NCBI RefSeq assembly: GCF_040807025.1
Contig: NC_090954.1
Location: forward strand, 21,146,501 to 21,210,500
Length of the DNA stretch: 64,000 nucleotides
Source of the DNA: Struthio camelus
Lineage: Eukaryota > Chordata > Aves > Struthioniformes > Struthionidae
Direction: 5' to 3'
Part shown: positions 13,201-25,300 of the stretch, one piece after another
How the letters are laid out: each line of letters begins with the position of its first letter
Numbering within the stretch: position 1 is the first letter of the stretch
Program-made: the position numbers and the translations under genes
The notes under the pieces: generated by a model
What the model saw: the letters and a program-made list of their open reading frames with translations, nothing else
Told to the model about the DNA's origin: nothing
Database searches by the model: none

Positions 13201-16200
13201 GATGCTGCAGGCAGGCGTTCACCTGAGAAACATTTCCCTCTCTCCCCAGAAAGCTCCTGTGTCGGCGTGGTGGACTGTGCAGACCCCTGGGCTTGTTCCC
13301 ATCACAGGAGAAGAGCATTACCACGTTCTCTGGCAACACCGGACTAACCTCCTCGTCTGGAAATTACTCCACCATGAAAGAGGTTTAAAAATACGCTCTG
13401 TACTTCATTATCTTCTGCATTTTGTGATCAAGTTCTTCAGCAATAACAGTTTGATCTGATGGGACAGAGTTTTTTTCCAGAGGTATTGAAGAAGATGGGT
13501 ATGCAATAGTAATTTAGGTCTGGGAGTAATTTTTCATCAATGTACTTAAAGACGATCACAGCACTAGGAGGGAGGCCTAATTGTGGAGTTGTGTAATTAG
13601 TTTTTATGTCACTGCAATTATTCTGTTGGCTACATATAAAGAACATAGCAAAATGCAGCACTTAATTTTAAATCAAGACTTGATTCTCTTTTAGTAGGTA
13701 ATTGATGTTGATCACATCACTTAAGAGTGACTGTAAAACGTGCTATTTAGATTGTAAAAAGATGGAGAAAGGGACTAACCGCATAGGTAATTGAAGAATC
13801 ACGGGCTGGATTGGTGGGAGGCAGCATTAATCCATCAGACGTCCGTTGTCTCTATTTATAGGCGCTGTGGGGGCAACGTTAGTGGCCCCGAGTGCTAATG
13901 AATGCTGAGCCACTGATCCATGCAGCCCCAGCATCACACGCCGCGGTGAGCAGCCACTCTTCCTCCACCAGGAGGATCAACAGAAGAATTTGCACTTAAT
14001 GCAATTGACTCCTCGTGTTTAAAAACCTTCTTTTAAGGGCAAGCTTTGCCCTCTGCTGCTCAGTGCTGGGGGAAGAGCTGCTCCTTCATCACCTTCACCC
14101 TGGAGCTTGCTGCTTTCTTCAGTGCCCAGGCTCGGGGCGGATAAGCGCCGGATTCACAGTGCTAGGAGGTTGTTACAGCTCAGCACCGCTCCGTGCCCCC
14201 AGGCAGTGTGGAAAGCTTGGTTCCCTACTCAAAATAATGGTATGAAACTTCACCTACTCAGTACCTGCCCCCATCAATAGCTTAATAGGAGCATAGGCCA
14301 AGGCTGGTGATACAGTCCCCAGTGCTGGCAGCACTGCATGATTTACTGTCGCACCCTGCATTTCACTTTGCATTTTGGGCAAAAGTGACAAGAAATTTTC
14401 CACAAAAGCCTCAGTGGAAATTGAAACAATTCCCATAAAAGCTGCGTAAGGCCTGGAAGTGGCTAAGTGCCATAACTCATTTCAGGGTCGCTCACAAGAG
14501 CAGCTTTCTTTGGCAATGCCCTGCAACAGGGGATTATTAGAGGCTCTTTCCAGTTTGTTTCATGGGCCTCAGCCACATTCCCCACATTTCCCAGTGCCAC
14601 TCGCCCCATTTTGCGTGGGCCGTGAGGACAGCGGCCGGCGTTCCTCCCGGAGCAAGCTTTGCGACTCGGGGCTTTGCCTCTTCATTTCACAATTGACAAG
14701 AAGAAAAGTTGAGTCAATAAAACTTTTCCTTGTCTTTACAAGCAGCCGTAATTACTTGATTTCAATGAATATTTGCAAGTAGTTTCATTGATTGCACGAG
14801 GGCGAAGTGCTGCTCCCCTCTGGTCTGCTCCACTCTGCAGCAGGGTGAGCCCGCGCCGCCGGCCGAGCTGCAGCAGCACCTCAGGACCAACCCAGCACCC
14901 TCTGCACCATGTATCCAGCTCCCTCATCAACCGAGACATGGTAATTTGCCCTGAATTTGGTCTGAAATTGAAATATTCAGCTGGTTCTGGATTCCCCAAG
15001 CACTTAATTAGAGACTCGATTTTACTTCAAAAGCAAAACAAAAATAATCAGTTAAGAAACACTTAGTGGTAGTAGGTAGCTGGTCTTTTCTTCCTGCTAA
15101 AGTACTTGCAAGTAATTTTTCTTGTGAGGATACCAGGAGGAACCCCACGTACAGCGAGGGCAGGTGCGTGCCCTTGCATTTGAAGCACATCTCCACGCGC
15201 CTGATGTGCACCGAGGAAGAGAAGGGCTTTGTGTCCATTTTGTATCTGAAATTATCAATGAAACAATTTTTGGCTGAGGTCAGAATTAATTAATTCTGGG
15301 GCAGTGGGACCAGGTCTAGCGTCCCCACGTCCTGCTGAGCTCTGCTCGCTGGCTCCACCCCCAAGGCAGTGCTGCTCATCCTCCATGATCTCCCTGCCAC
15401 ATCTGCAGTGCTCACGTGCTCATCACTGGGAGGATTTCATGGTGGTTTTCCTCCTGGAAAGACTCAAGAAGAGGCCACTGTTCAATGATGGGAGCCTTTT
15501 GCAGGGAGGAGACGCTGCCAACCTTCCTGAAGGTCTGCCCTGATCTTCACTGGAGGTTCGATCTCCAGCCAAACCCCTTGGACTGCCGGGCCCGTCCTAG
15601 GCAAAGCGCACAGAGTAGCTAAGAAGGGATGATAGCAGTGAAATAATTGCTGTTTTTCTGTGTTCAGGAAGGTTACACGCTCAGGGTGCGGTGGAGCCGA
15701 GTGCTTGGAGCTGTGCCTATAAATCACCTCTGAGCGCGCAGGGTGTCCGGCTGGTGCAGCGCGGCATGGTGAGCGAGCGTTGATTCGCTCTGATCCTCCA
15801 GGCTGCGGCGGGCAGGAGAGCAGAGCTGCGCAGCATGAAATGTGGTGTTCTCCCAAATAATAAGTAATCTCAACAAGCTTAAGGCAATTCATTACTTCAA
15901 GTTTCCAGGTGACAGGTTGGGGGTTTCAGTGTGAACTTGCACCAAGATAAACGGATTCGTGGCCAGCCTCCGGAGAGCCTTTCCCAAGAGCAGCTCTGCT
16001 ATCCAAGAGGAGGCTGAGAGCAGAGCATAGATGTTTCGGCACATGCTGGCTTCAGCGATGTGCTGCCAGTCCACCAACCTTCCTGTCTCCCTTCCCCTCA
16101 GCCTTTTCTGTCTTGCTCTAGCTCAAAAAATTAGACTAAATTCAGGTTCAAGGTGGTATAATTGTTTAATGACCTGCGACTCCAGAACAGCTTGATGAAT

Positions 16201-17669
16201 TGCCTTCCCGGCTTCACACAACTGATCTGTGCTGTCAGAGCAGATCTGGCGACGTCCAAGGCAAGCCAGTTTCCACAATGAGATGATGAAATACATCTTC
16301 ACAAAGAAGGGAGTTGTGACCCCTCCTGAGCACAGAACGGACTATTTTTGTAGCGTAGATGAATCCAGAGAGGGCAAAAGGGAGATGAACACCAAGACCT
16401 AGCAGCATCCCAACTATGGCAAAGGCAGGTTTTTGGGCAGTCGTGGCTCTTCGTACTGGGGTGACTGTATCCCACTGGGGCAGCACTTGTCCCAAGGCAT
16501 CGCTCCCATTTGTGGGCTGAATCTCCATTTTTGGAGGTTTCTGGTGCAATCCTCACTGGGCTGCAGGTCTCAAGGAGAGCAGGAGGCATCGCCAGGGCTC
16601 CGCTCACCCTGCACAGGACCTTTCGGGTGCTCGGGAGCTGTGCACGGCTGGAAAAGCAGCCGGCAGTCAGGGCACCGGTTGTCGGGACCCTGACAGGGTG
16701 ACTGCTGCTGTGCCCCGCTCTCCGGGGCCCCGTGGCATAAGCACAGGTCGCTGCAGCGAGGCTGCTCGCTCGCTCGCTGTATGCAGGCTCTAGAGCATTG
16801 CTAGAGCTCGGCAATGCTAGATGAGTTCAGCTTTTCATTACGGGTTATTACAGTGTTATTCATCACAGCAAAGTGGTTAGCCATATGCAGGCTTTGCACT
16901 GCATGCCAGGGCTTCCCTCGCTCGCTGCCATTTGATATCAATTTTTGATTAAATTAGATCAGGCAGCAAAGGTGATCAATTCAAAGCCGATTTCCTACGA
17001 GGCCATACCCAAATGATTTATAAAGAGAGAGGCAAATAAAGTCTGTAACAAGAAGAAAGGGAGCTGGCAGCTCTTGTGCGGAGAGAACATAAAACTTTTG
17101 CATAAAGCATCCATTTTTACTGGAAACGGGGCTGGGGTTGTACGGGCCGAAGCCCCGCCACGGTGGGGCCAGCTCTTTCCGGTGCCCCGTTGCAGAAGTA
17201 GCCCCCACTAATGACTCCAGGAGGAGCCTTTCCAGGTGTCCAGGTGTCAAAATAGAGGAGCTGGTCACCAGAGAGGTGTCCCTGGGCTGGCGGGGGTCCC
17301 CAGCAGGCGTAGGATGGGTTGCCGCACGGGCAGCAGAGACGGCGAGCTGCCCCCAGCAGGGCCCCCGGCAGTGCTTCCCTGCTGCATCGGAGGCAGCCAA
17401 GAGGCAGCATCTCAGGTGGGAGAGGAAAGCCTGGCTCTGGCTGGGAAAAAAAAGTGTGGTCTGTGGTGAAAATACTGCAGAGCAAGCCTCCTGGTGAGGC
17501 AGAGCCATGAGGCCAGCCACCCCACGGCAGGATGACACCCAGGACCTCCTGGCAGAGCCTGGTTTAGCAGAGGGTGTGCCACAGGCTGGAGTGGCGAGGG
17601 CTTTCCTCCCTGGGGGAGAGGTGGCCACCCCGTGCTGCAGTTTGCCCAAAAAGCAGGAGTGGGATGAGT
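7291..17669. other. Intergenic stretch, no gene seen
   Basis: Over 10 kb with no coding exon or RNA gene that I can support. All ORFs here are short, overlap on both strands and have no recognisable domain. Small features are a (CAC)7 tract at 10,081, a (GCTC) run at about 16,767 and AT-rich patches at about 13,440-13,760 and 16,820-17,050. The AT-rich patches lack repeat signatures and could be conserved regulatory DNA, but I have no direct evidence. Confidence 0.4.
10081..10101. repeat. (CAC)7 trinucleotide repeat
   Basis: Seven CAC units produce a histidine run in one short + strand frame. The frame has no other protein-like feature, so I treat it as a simple repeat. Confidence 0.85.
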
Positions 17670-17915
17670 CTTCTGAAGGGTATAGGGTGTCCGAAGGAGA
17701 TAGGGTGCCCAAGGAGGACGGGTGCTGTAGCGGGATGGGGTGCCTGAGAAGCATAGGGTGCTGGAACAGAAGGTGTGCTGTGGTGGGATGAGGCGTCTAA
17801 GGAGGATGGGATGCTCGAGTGGGATGGGGCGTCCAAAGGAGGTGGGCGCTGGTACAGGACGGGGTGTCCGAAGGAGGTGGGTGCTGGTGCAGGATATGGT
17901 GCCCAAAGGGATCGC
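17670..17915. repeat. Degenerate 35-bp minisatellite
   Basis: A G-rich motif close to GGGGTGTCCGAAGGAGGTGG recurs. The best copies start at 17,826, 17,861 and 17,896, exactly 35 bases apart. Shorter and more diverged copies run back to about 17,670. In one minus-strand frame it encodes a repeating Pro/Arg/Ser-rich peptide, which is a by-product of the repeat. Confidence 0.75.
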
Positions 17916-19239
17916 TACCCAGAGAGCTCCCATCCCTGCCTCAGCCCTGGGGCCACAGCACAGGGGCCGTGGGCCAGCCAGCCTGCACCTATCGCTGCCA
18001 TCTCCTCTTCCCCACGCTTGGAAACATCCCTGTGCCATAGCACCCCCAAGGCTTGGGAGTAAGTGCAGGGACAATTAATAAAACACGTGGCATGAGGAGA
18101 CCATAAATCATGGCAGTGCCACACACTTACAGGAGAGGGGATGGTTATGAGCAGTTATTCCCTGCAAAAATGGACTTGAAATCATCATCTATCACCAGTG
18201 CCCAGCACTGGATGCTCTTAAGTTGTCCGGCAGCGTCTTTGTGACTCCTTTCCATCACAGTGCAAGCAAGTAACCCCGGTGCTTATTACCTGGAGGTATT
18301 TATTGCTCGTCTGGTACCTACATTCTGCTTCTGCTCGCTGGGCAATTTTTCACAGTGTCAAATATCAGTTACAAACGGTGACCAGCTCCCACGCAGCATT
18401 TCCATGATACTGTGCAACAAAACACTGCTGTGGAAGCATACCAGTTTCAGCTACGTTACACCACTGGGCTGCTGAGGTGGCCCCTGCGAGCACAAATCCG
18501 TCCTCCCTGGATGCTGCTGCGCAGCCCGGTGGCACCAGCCCATGGGAGCTGCCAGGGAGAAACCAGCTGAGCGGCCGGACGCCTGCTCCAGCGCATGGCC
18601 TGGACCGGGGTGCAGCCCTGAGCGTCCCCGAGACGGCCCTGGGAGGGCAGAGCTCAAGCGACGGAGGCACTCGACAGGGTGACGTGGGCACTGCCGGAGC
18701 TCGGGTTGCTCTGGGCTTGGCAACGTGGGACGGACAGCCTGCCGCTTACTCACCCACAGCCTGTAGATGCCCCCGGTGTGGGCAGGGTGCTGCTGGGAGC
18801 GTGGGCCAACAACAGCCTGCCCCACTGCTCGCGAGGGCACCCGTAACCCCAGAGGTGCAGGGCGATCCTTCCGGGTGCCGTGGGACGGGCAGTGCAGCCG
18901 AGCCGTGCCGAGCCCCAAGCTGAGCTTTCGAGGACAGGTTGCCCCCACCACCCCACACTAGCCACGAACACCAGTGTGCTCTGCTCCAGGCCGCCATGGC
19001 GCGGTCCCACGGAAGCAAGGCTGCAGCAGAAACAGGCCAGGCCATGAAGGCGCTAACCGTGGCAGGGCTGCGGGGAGGTGATCGGGACATGTGGTCAGTG
19101 AGGACCCCGCTGCTGCAACCCCCCAGCACCACTGGGGAGGGGAAGATGTTGTCCAGCAGGATGGAGGAGCAGTAGCAGAAAGCCTTTGAGGGTCGAGGGG
19201 AAGTGGGTGTCAAGCAGGTGCTGCCGCCGCAGAGCAAGG
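17916..19239. other. Intergenic, GC-rich patch at 18.47-18.95 kb
   Basis: No gene is supported. Between about 18,470 and 18,950 the GC and CpG content rise enough to keep several frames open on both strands, giving overlapping ORFs of 100-170 codons without domains. It could be a weak CpG island, but there is no splice donor or promoter element I would defend. The right end is the CR1 breakpoint. Confidence 0.35.
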
Positions 19240-20890
19240 CAGTGACAATGGCCTTCTTCCAGTCCTCAGGCACCTCTCCTGATCTCTAGGACCTTTCCAA
19301 GATGATGGAGAGTGGCCTAGCAATAACATCTGCCAGCCCCCTCAGCACTCGTGGGTGCATCCCATCAGGGCCCATGGATTTATGGATGTCAAATTTGGAC
19401 AAAAGATCTCTAACCTGATCCTCCTCCACCAAGGGAGAGTCTTCCTTTCTCCAGCCTTCCTCTCTTGTCCCCAGGCTCTGGAATTCCTGAGGACTGGCCT
19501 TAGCAGTGAAGACTGAAGCAAAGGCAGCATTCAGCAACTCTGCCTTCTCCGTATCCTTTGTCACCAGGGCACCCGCCCCATTCAGCGGCAGGCCCACGTT
19601 TTCCCTAGTCTTCCTTTTGCTATTGATGTATTTGAAGAAGGCCTTCTTGTTGTCCTTGACATCCCTTGACAGATTTAATTCCAACTGGGCCTTAGCCTTC
19701 CTTGTCGCATCCCTGCACACTCTGACAACGTCCCTGTATTCCTCTCAAGTGTCCTGTCCCCTTTTCCACATTCTGTAGACTTCCTTCTTCTGTTGGAGTT
19801 TGGCCAGGAGTTCCTTGCTCATCCAGGCAGGTCTCCTGCCCACTTTGCTGGACTTCTTACTCAGAGGGATGCACCGATCTTGAGCCTGGAGGAGGTGACG
19901 CTTGAATATTAACCAGCTCTCCTAGACTCCTCTTCCTTCTAGGGCCCTACCCCATGAGATTCCTCCAAGTAGGTCCCTGAAGAGGCCAAAGTTAGCTCTC
20001 CTGAAGTCCAGGGTTGCGATCTTAGTTATTGCCCTGCTTCCTCCTTACAGGATCCTGAACTCCACCATCTCATGGTCACTGCAGCCAAAGCTGCCCCTAA
20101 CCTTCAGATCTTCAACCAGACCTTTTGTTTGTTAGTACAAGGTCTAGCAGCACACTTCTTGTTGGCCTCTCCACCACCTGTGTCAGAAAGTTATCATCAG
20201 TGCTCTGCAGGAACCTCCTGGACTGGTTGTGCCTAGCTGTACTCTTTCTAGCAGATGTCAGGGTGGTTGAAGTCCCCCAAGAGAACCAGGGCCTGTGGTT
20301 GTGAAGCTACTTCCAGCTCTCTGTAGAAGGCCTCACTGACTTCCTCTTCTGATCAGGTGGCCTGCAGTAAACCCTCATGACAGTGTCACCCGTGTTAGCC
20401 TGCCCTTTAATCCTTACCCGTAAGCTCTCAACCTGCTCTTCATCCACCCCTAGGCAGTTGCTCTTCCACATAAAGAGCAACTCCACCACCTTGTCTTCCT
20501 GGCCTGTTTTTCCTAAAAAGCACGTAGCCATCCATGACAGCATTCCAGTCATGTGAGCTGTCCCACCATGTCTCTAACTGCAACAAAATCATGGTCCTGC
20601 AACTGCACACAGACTTCTAATTCTTCCTGCTTAGTCCCCATGCTGCATGCATTGGTGTACAGGCATTTCAGAGAGCCAATTGAGTATTCAGATTTCTCAG
20701 GAGGGGTGCAAGAGGATCCTTCATAGCCATGTCTCATGTGCACAACCCTAGCTGCATGCACCCGCTGGAGGCATCCCAACTTCAGCAGCATTTTACTGAC
20801 TACCCTGTCTCTATAATTCTCCCCTTCCCCCATCTTTCCTAGTGTAAAGCCCTCCTTACCAGGCTGGTCAACCTGTTGGCAAAGACACAC
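19240..20890 (-). pseudogene. CR1 ORF2 remnant (endonuclease + RT start)
   Basis: This is the pol protein of a CR1 retrotransposon in several open pieces. At 20,890-20,549 the frame contains the N-terminal 'SLKCLYTNACSMGTKQEELE' signature of the AP-like endonuclease. At 20,552-20,307 the middle of the endonuclease is seen, including 'RVYCRPPDQ'. Around 20,265 a frame reads LGDFNHPDI, the conserved endonuclease GDFN motif, interrupted by stops. At 19,720-19,286 a 144-codon frame covers the linker and the beginning of the RT ('HKSMGPDGMHPRVLRGLAD'). The frame of 'PEDWKKAIVTA' follows and is then lost at about 19,240. No FADD motif remains. It is non-functional. Confidence 0.85.
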
Positions 20891-20994
20891 ATGCCCTGCT
20901 TAGTGAGGTGGAACCCATCTCTCCCCATCAGCTGTCGATCTTCAAACAGGGTCCCATGGTCATAGAAACCACAACCCTGTTGCCAACACCAGCA

Positions 20995-21890
20995 GTACAG
21001 CTAGATGTTAACTTGGAAGATCCATCTACTCCTCCTCCCGTCCTTCCCCCCCACTAGCAGGATTGAGGAGAAAATGACCTGGGCTCCCAGACCCTTGGCC
21101 ACCATCCCCACAGCTCTGAAATCCTGTTTGATGGTATCCAATTTGCCCTTTGTGTCATTAGTGCCCACATGGAAGAACAGCAGAAGGTAATAGTCCAATG
21201 CACAGATAAGCCTTGGCAGTCTTTCCACGACATCTCTTCTTCGAGCCCCTGACGGGCAACAAACATCTCTAGACAAGAGGTCAGGTTGGCAGATAGGTGC
21301 TTCTGTCCCCTGCAGCAGGGAGTCACCCACAACAATCACTCACCACTTCTTCCAGCTGCTCCCACGTGGCACAGGGAGTGTCAGGCCAGTTGCTTCCCTT
21401 GAAGCCATGCCCACCTCCTCCTCAGCCTGGAGGACGCTAAACCTGTTCCTCAAAGGCAAGTCTTCACAAGGAGCAAGAACTTTTCTCCTTCTATGAGAAG
21501 TGACCAGTTTCCAGCCTTCTTCTATGATGTACTATTTCACACAGCACAGAGCCCTCCAGCAACTCCACTACTGTGGGAAGCTGGGACTCCTGCAGTTGCA
21601 CTGTCTCCAAGAATACCCTCTCTCTTGCTCATTTTCTGAGATGCTATGCAGCCTACTGACTTCCTCCCGTAACTCCTTTACCTGGCAGCACAACTCATCA
21701 ACAGCACACCTTCTACAGGAGAGCTGACTGTCAGCCCAGGCCTCACAAAGAGACCCTAGGCACTCCCTGCAGCCTGACACCTGAAGAGCTGCATCTGATG
21801 TCAGAAGGCCTGTCTGGATGAAAAATCTCAGACAGAGCTGATGCAGCAACTCTAACAGCTACTGAGGCTTGAGCTCTGCAGCATGTCATG
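20995..21890 (-). pseudogene. CR1 ORF1 remnant (coiled coil + SGNH esterase)
   Basis: The frame at 21,339-21,001 reads 'VVGDSLLQGTE' near its start and 'HVGTNDT' about 40 residues later. These are the GDS(L) and GxND blocks of the SGNH hydrolase (esterase) domain found in CR1 ORF1. Upstream, a piece at 21,849-21,568 contains Cys-rich sequence and a heptad-like 'VKELREEVSRLHSISENEQ', matching the ORF1 coiled coil. A start codon lies at about 21,890, but the frame hits a stop and a frameshift about 50 codons in. In an active element this protein binds the RNA. This copy is broken. Confidence 0.8.
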
Positions 21891-21952
21891 ACCATTCCTG
21901 AAGAAGTAAGTATACACTGCTACAAGAAATGAAGGTGCCTCCTGGCACCCTC

Positions 21953-22350
21953 CTGCACAAACTGCTGTATGTGTTTGCTACCTTTGGCAGCTGTATTCCA
22001 GGCCTGGCTCTTATATAGGCCTCTGCCTAGCACTGGCTCACAGGGTGCTTGGCCCACCCTAATCAAGGGCCACCTGGATCAACAGCCCCAACTCCCTCTG
22101 ATCAGGGGCAACCAAGAGAGCTCGTTAGCAGCAGCAACACCTAGCTAGAACTTCCCTGGAGAAGTTAAGGCCTCCTGTAGCTGTCCTTGCCTAGATCTTT
22201 CCTGCTAGCAGCAAGCGCTGTCTTGTTCCTCAGGGGTCCCCAGAAAGCCTCCACAACTTCCAACAAGGTCCTCCAAAGGTCCAAGCAGAGCCTAGATGCT
22301 GCTGTGCAAACTGCTGCGTCTGTTTGCTGCCTCTGTTAGCTGCACTCAGC
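21953..22350 (-). repeat. Internal duplication in the CR1 5' region
   Basis: A block of roughly 45 bases beginning CTGCACAAACTGCTGTATGT at 21,953 recurs, diverged, beginning CTGTGCAAACTGCTGCGTCT at 22,302. The spacing is 349 bases. It lies upstream of ORF1 on the element's strand, so it looks like part of a repeated 5' UTR/promoter unit, as in some other LINEs. Confidence 0.6.
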
Positions 22351-22370
22351 ACCACCCAAAGATTGTCAAG

Positions 22371-25300
22371 GTAGCACTAACAGTTTGGGGTGGGGGGAAG
22401 GAGGAGGAGCGCCCTGGACTGGCCAGGCTGAAGCTGGGGTTTCATCTCCAGGAAGAGGAGATCAGCCCATTAAAGCCATACGCCAAGTTCACGTGGGAGC
22501 CGTGGTGAAAAGTGCCGTGCCAGCTGCTGAAGGCTGGCGCCTTTCCTGGGGGTTTGGGCCCCCCCGAGGTCACCAAGGCCATAACAAACCCAGAACCCCT
22601 CCAAATAACTGCTGGGACTTCGTATTCTTCTCTTATCTCCTCTATTGAACTTCAGCACCAGCCTAATAGCAAGGGGTGAGAGACCCCATAAATCTCCAAG
22701 GCAGTAGAATTAATATAGTGGAAACATTGCTTTATTATTTTGCTGATGTTCAAATATGAGGAGAAAGGGAGGAGGAAAGGAGCAAGGCTGGCGCGTGGAG
22801 CGGGGGCGGGATCGCAGCCCGCAGCCCACGGGGATCCTGGGAACAGCGGCGCGGGCAGCAGGCTCCCGGGTTCCCTCACGGCCCTTCGCTCCTGCTGCGC
22901 CGCGATACCTGCCTCTGTGCCCATCTTTTTATTCAGGTTTTGCTGAAGGGATGCATAAAACAAGGACTGCAGCTCACCTACGCCCAGCAAATAAATATTT
23001 ATGGATGCAGCGTATTTGGTGTTATTCTCTCGCTAATGTCACTGCTGGTAACGATCCTTCTGTCGGAGATATCCCGGCTGTAGAGTGAATAGTTCTGTGG
23101 GGTTAAATATATTAGAAATGTAATAATAGCTCTATCTGCCAAAAAAAAGTCTCCAGTCCAGGCCCCCCTGACGAGGAACAACTGTGGTGTGTTTCCATGA
23201 GAAAGGTCCCAGTGTGATCACAGATGAGAAAAGGTTTGTCTTAACACATAGTCTGACAAACGTGGGTGGCCTGGGGCACTGTCCAGCAGAAAGGACTTTC
23301 CAGGCTGCAGCAGGAAGGGGACTGGATACTGGATGCTTGATCCATGGAGCTGGATCAGGACTTGAACACTGCCGTGGCAGACGGCGGGTGATTTCTTCTG
23401 CTAACCCAAGCCCAGCTAAGATATACAGGAGACCCAAATGCATTTGGAAAATCTAGCGTAGCAAGCGAATGATGTGGAAAGCAGGCCAGCAGAAAAAGGA
23501 TTTGAAGGCTGGTTCAATGAGTTGTGCTGCACCTCTGCAGACACCCATGGAGCCACACATCTGGGGTGACCCCAGAACACGGCTTTAGTCAACACAACGT
23601 CATAGGGCCAAAAAAAATAAGTGAGACTGACCCTTGAGCCAGCAGCCGGGGTGATTAGTTGGGAGGTAGGGTGTCTGTGGGCCAGTGCCCACAAGGGTTA
23701 AGTGAAATAACATCTGCACAACAGCCCATCTTGGGAGCACTGTGCAGAAATGCAATGGGTTCTCACTTCAGAAACACTCAAACGGACTGCTTTAGTATTT
23801 CTTCTCTTCTTTGACGTTGTTAGAGAAACTCAGACCCAGTCATGAAATAGATCTGGGTTAAATAACACTTTTTTCCCCTCCCTTTATATTAACTGTCTAC
23901 TAAAAAAAAAAATTGCGTCCGACTAATTGATAGCAGTGGTTTGCCAGGGCAGAAAGACACAGACCGCAACCGAGCTCACAGAAGGACCACTCCTGCAGCT
24001 GTGTTGCACCTTACGAGCCTTTGGGAGTTCCTCTGGGTTTAGGTTCTCCCATTTGGACTAGACTTCAGCCCCAGCCTTGGCCAGCTGAGGTGCTTGCCGG
24101 TTGGGGGAACTTGCAAGACGAAATAATGTTATTCATGACCCAATTAATAATTTTATTCATGACCCATTTTATTCAAGACCCTCATGAGAGCTGGGAGTGA
24201 GTCACAGCTGCTGAAGAGTGCCGACGGCTGGAGCCAGCGGCACCTTCCAGGTCTTGTTCAGGTCTTGTTCACCTCTAACTCTTCTTCTGAGAGGTGCAGA
24301 GCCAGTAATCACCCCTTCTCAGGGGTGAAAATATGCAATACTGGCGCCATGGTATGTGCGTGCCATGACAGACTGATTTTCTAAAAAATGGAGACCCTTT
24401 TATGTGCCATTAGTGTAACTTACAGTAAATATATATCAAAAGAGATGCCAAAGCAGGGAAATCCCCAGCTCAGTCCTTCCACATGTCTTCGTGATGCCTT
24501 CTATCCCCTTCTTCATGCATTACCCCAGGGAGTTCATGCGACGCAGACCCTACCCTGCACCCTTGGATGAGACACTGACAGCAAGGGGAGCTGTGCTTTG
24601 CAGAGTGCCCCCCTCTGTCACAGACATCGCTGAGGTCTTGGTCTTGGTCTCCCGCGAGAAGGGTGCTCCCAAGTGACATTCAGGGAGGATCAGGCCTTTT
24701 GGGGCTGGAGACTTCTGCAGGGTCTTTTGGAGACCTGTGGATTTGACTCTTTGCCCTTGTCACTGATTATTCTGAGCTGAAGGGAGGTTTTTGTCCTGCA
24801 GAAGTGTTAAGGACTTGGGCTAAGGGAGTGCGGGCTGCTCTCCTTCTGCTGTTGCCCGGAGGCTCCTGGAGCTGCTGCCTAGAGCGAACATCACACTGTG
24901 CATGACAAGCAAGGATTCTCCAGTGCCCGGTGGCAGATCTTGCTTCAGCAGGATCTCTGTCAGCACAGCCTTGGCCAGACCATGGATTGATCCATGCCTA
25001 ATGCTCATCTCAGACTTAAAAGATGGTGCATGAATCCCAAATGCGTTCACTTTGCCAGCAATGCTAGCTTCCTCGTAGAAGCTGTGTCAGCCCAGCCAGG
25101 ATTTCCTTCTTCCTTGTGACGGTTGCGCAGACCTCAGACTTTCCTGTCATCTATTAGGTGAACATAATGTCTACAAATACAGCTAAAACAAGCTGCCTTT
25201 CTGGAGCTGTTACCTTTTTTTTTTCCTCAAGGGAGGAAAATAGGAAGAATTAGTATGCAGCTTCTTCCTCAATAAATCAATGTGATTTCAAGTCGCTGTG

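Larger units (their letters stand above)
19240..22370 (-). mobile_element. CR1 LINE, 5' half retained, 3' half missing
   Basis: Read on the minus strand, from right to left, there is a 5' untranslated region with an internal duplication (about 22,370 to 21,900). Next come ORF1 with coiled-coil and SGNH esterase segments (about 21,890-20,995), and ORF2 with an APE-type endonuclease and the start of the reverse transcriptase (about 20,890-19,240). Homology stops abruptly just after the RT N-terminal 'PEDWKKAIVT' block. The RT catalytic core, the C-terminal part and the ATTCTGTG tail are absent. CR1 copies are normally truncated at the 5' end, so this pattern is reversed. Frames are broken by stops and shifts, so the copy is dead. 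The right boundary is approximate. Confidence 0.85.

Noticed and set aside
18470-18950. Possible fourth CpG island
   Set aside because: GC is raised but CpG density is clearly lower than in the three islands, and no promoter element or donor stands out.
18746-19273. 175-codon minus-strand frame starting PEDWKKAIVT
   Set aside because: Its first dozen residues are CR1 reverse transcriptase, and the rest is unrelated sequence past the breakpoint.
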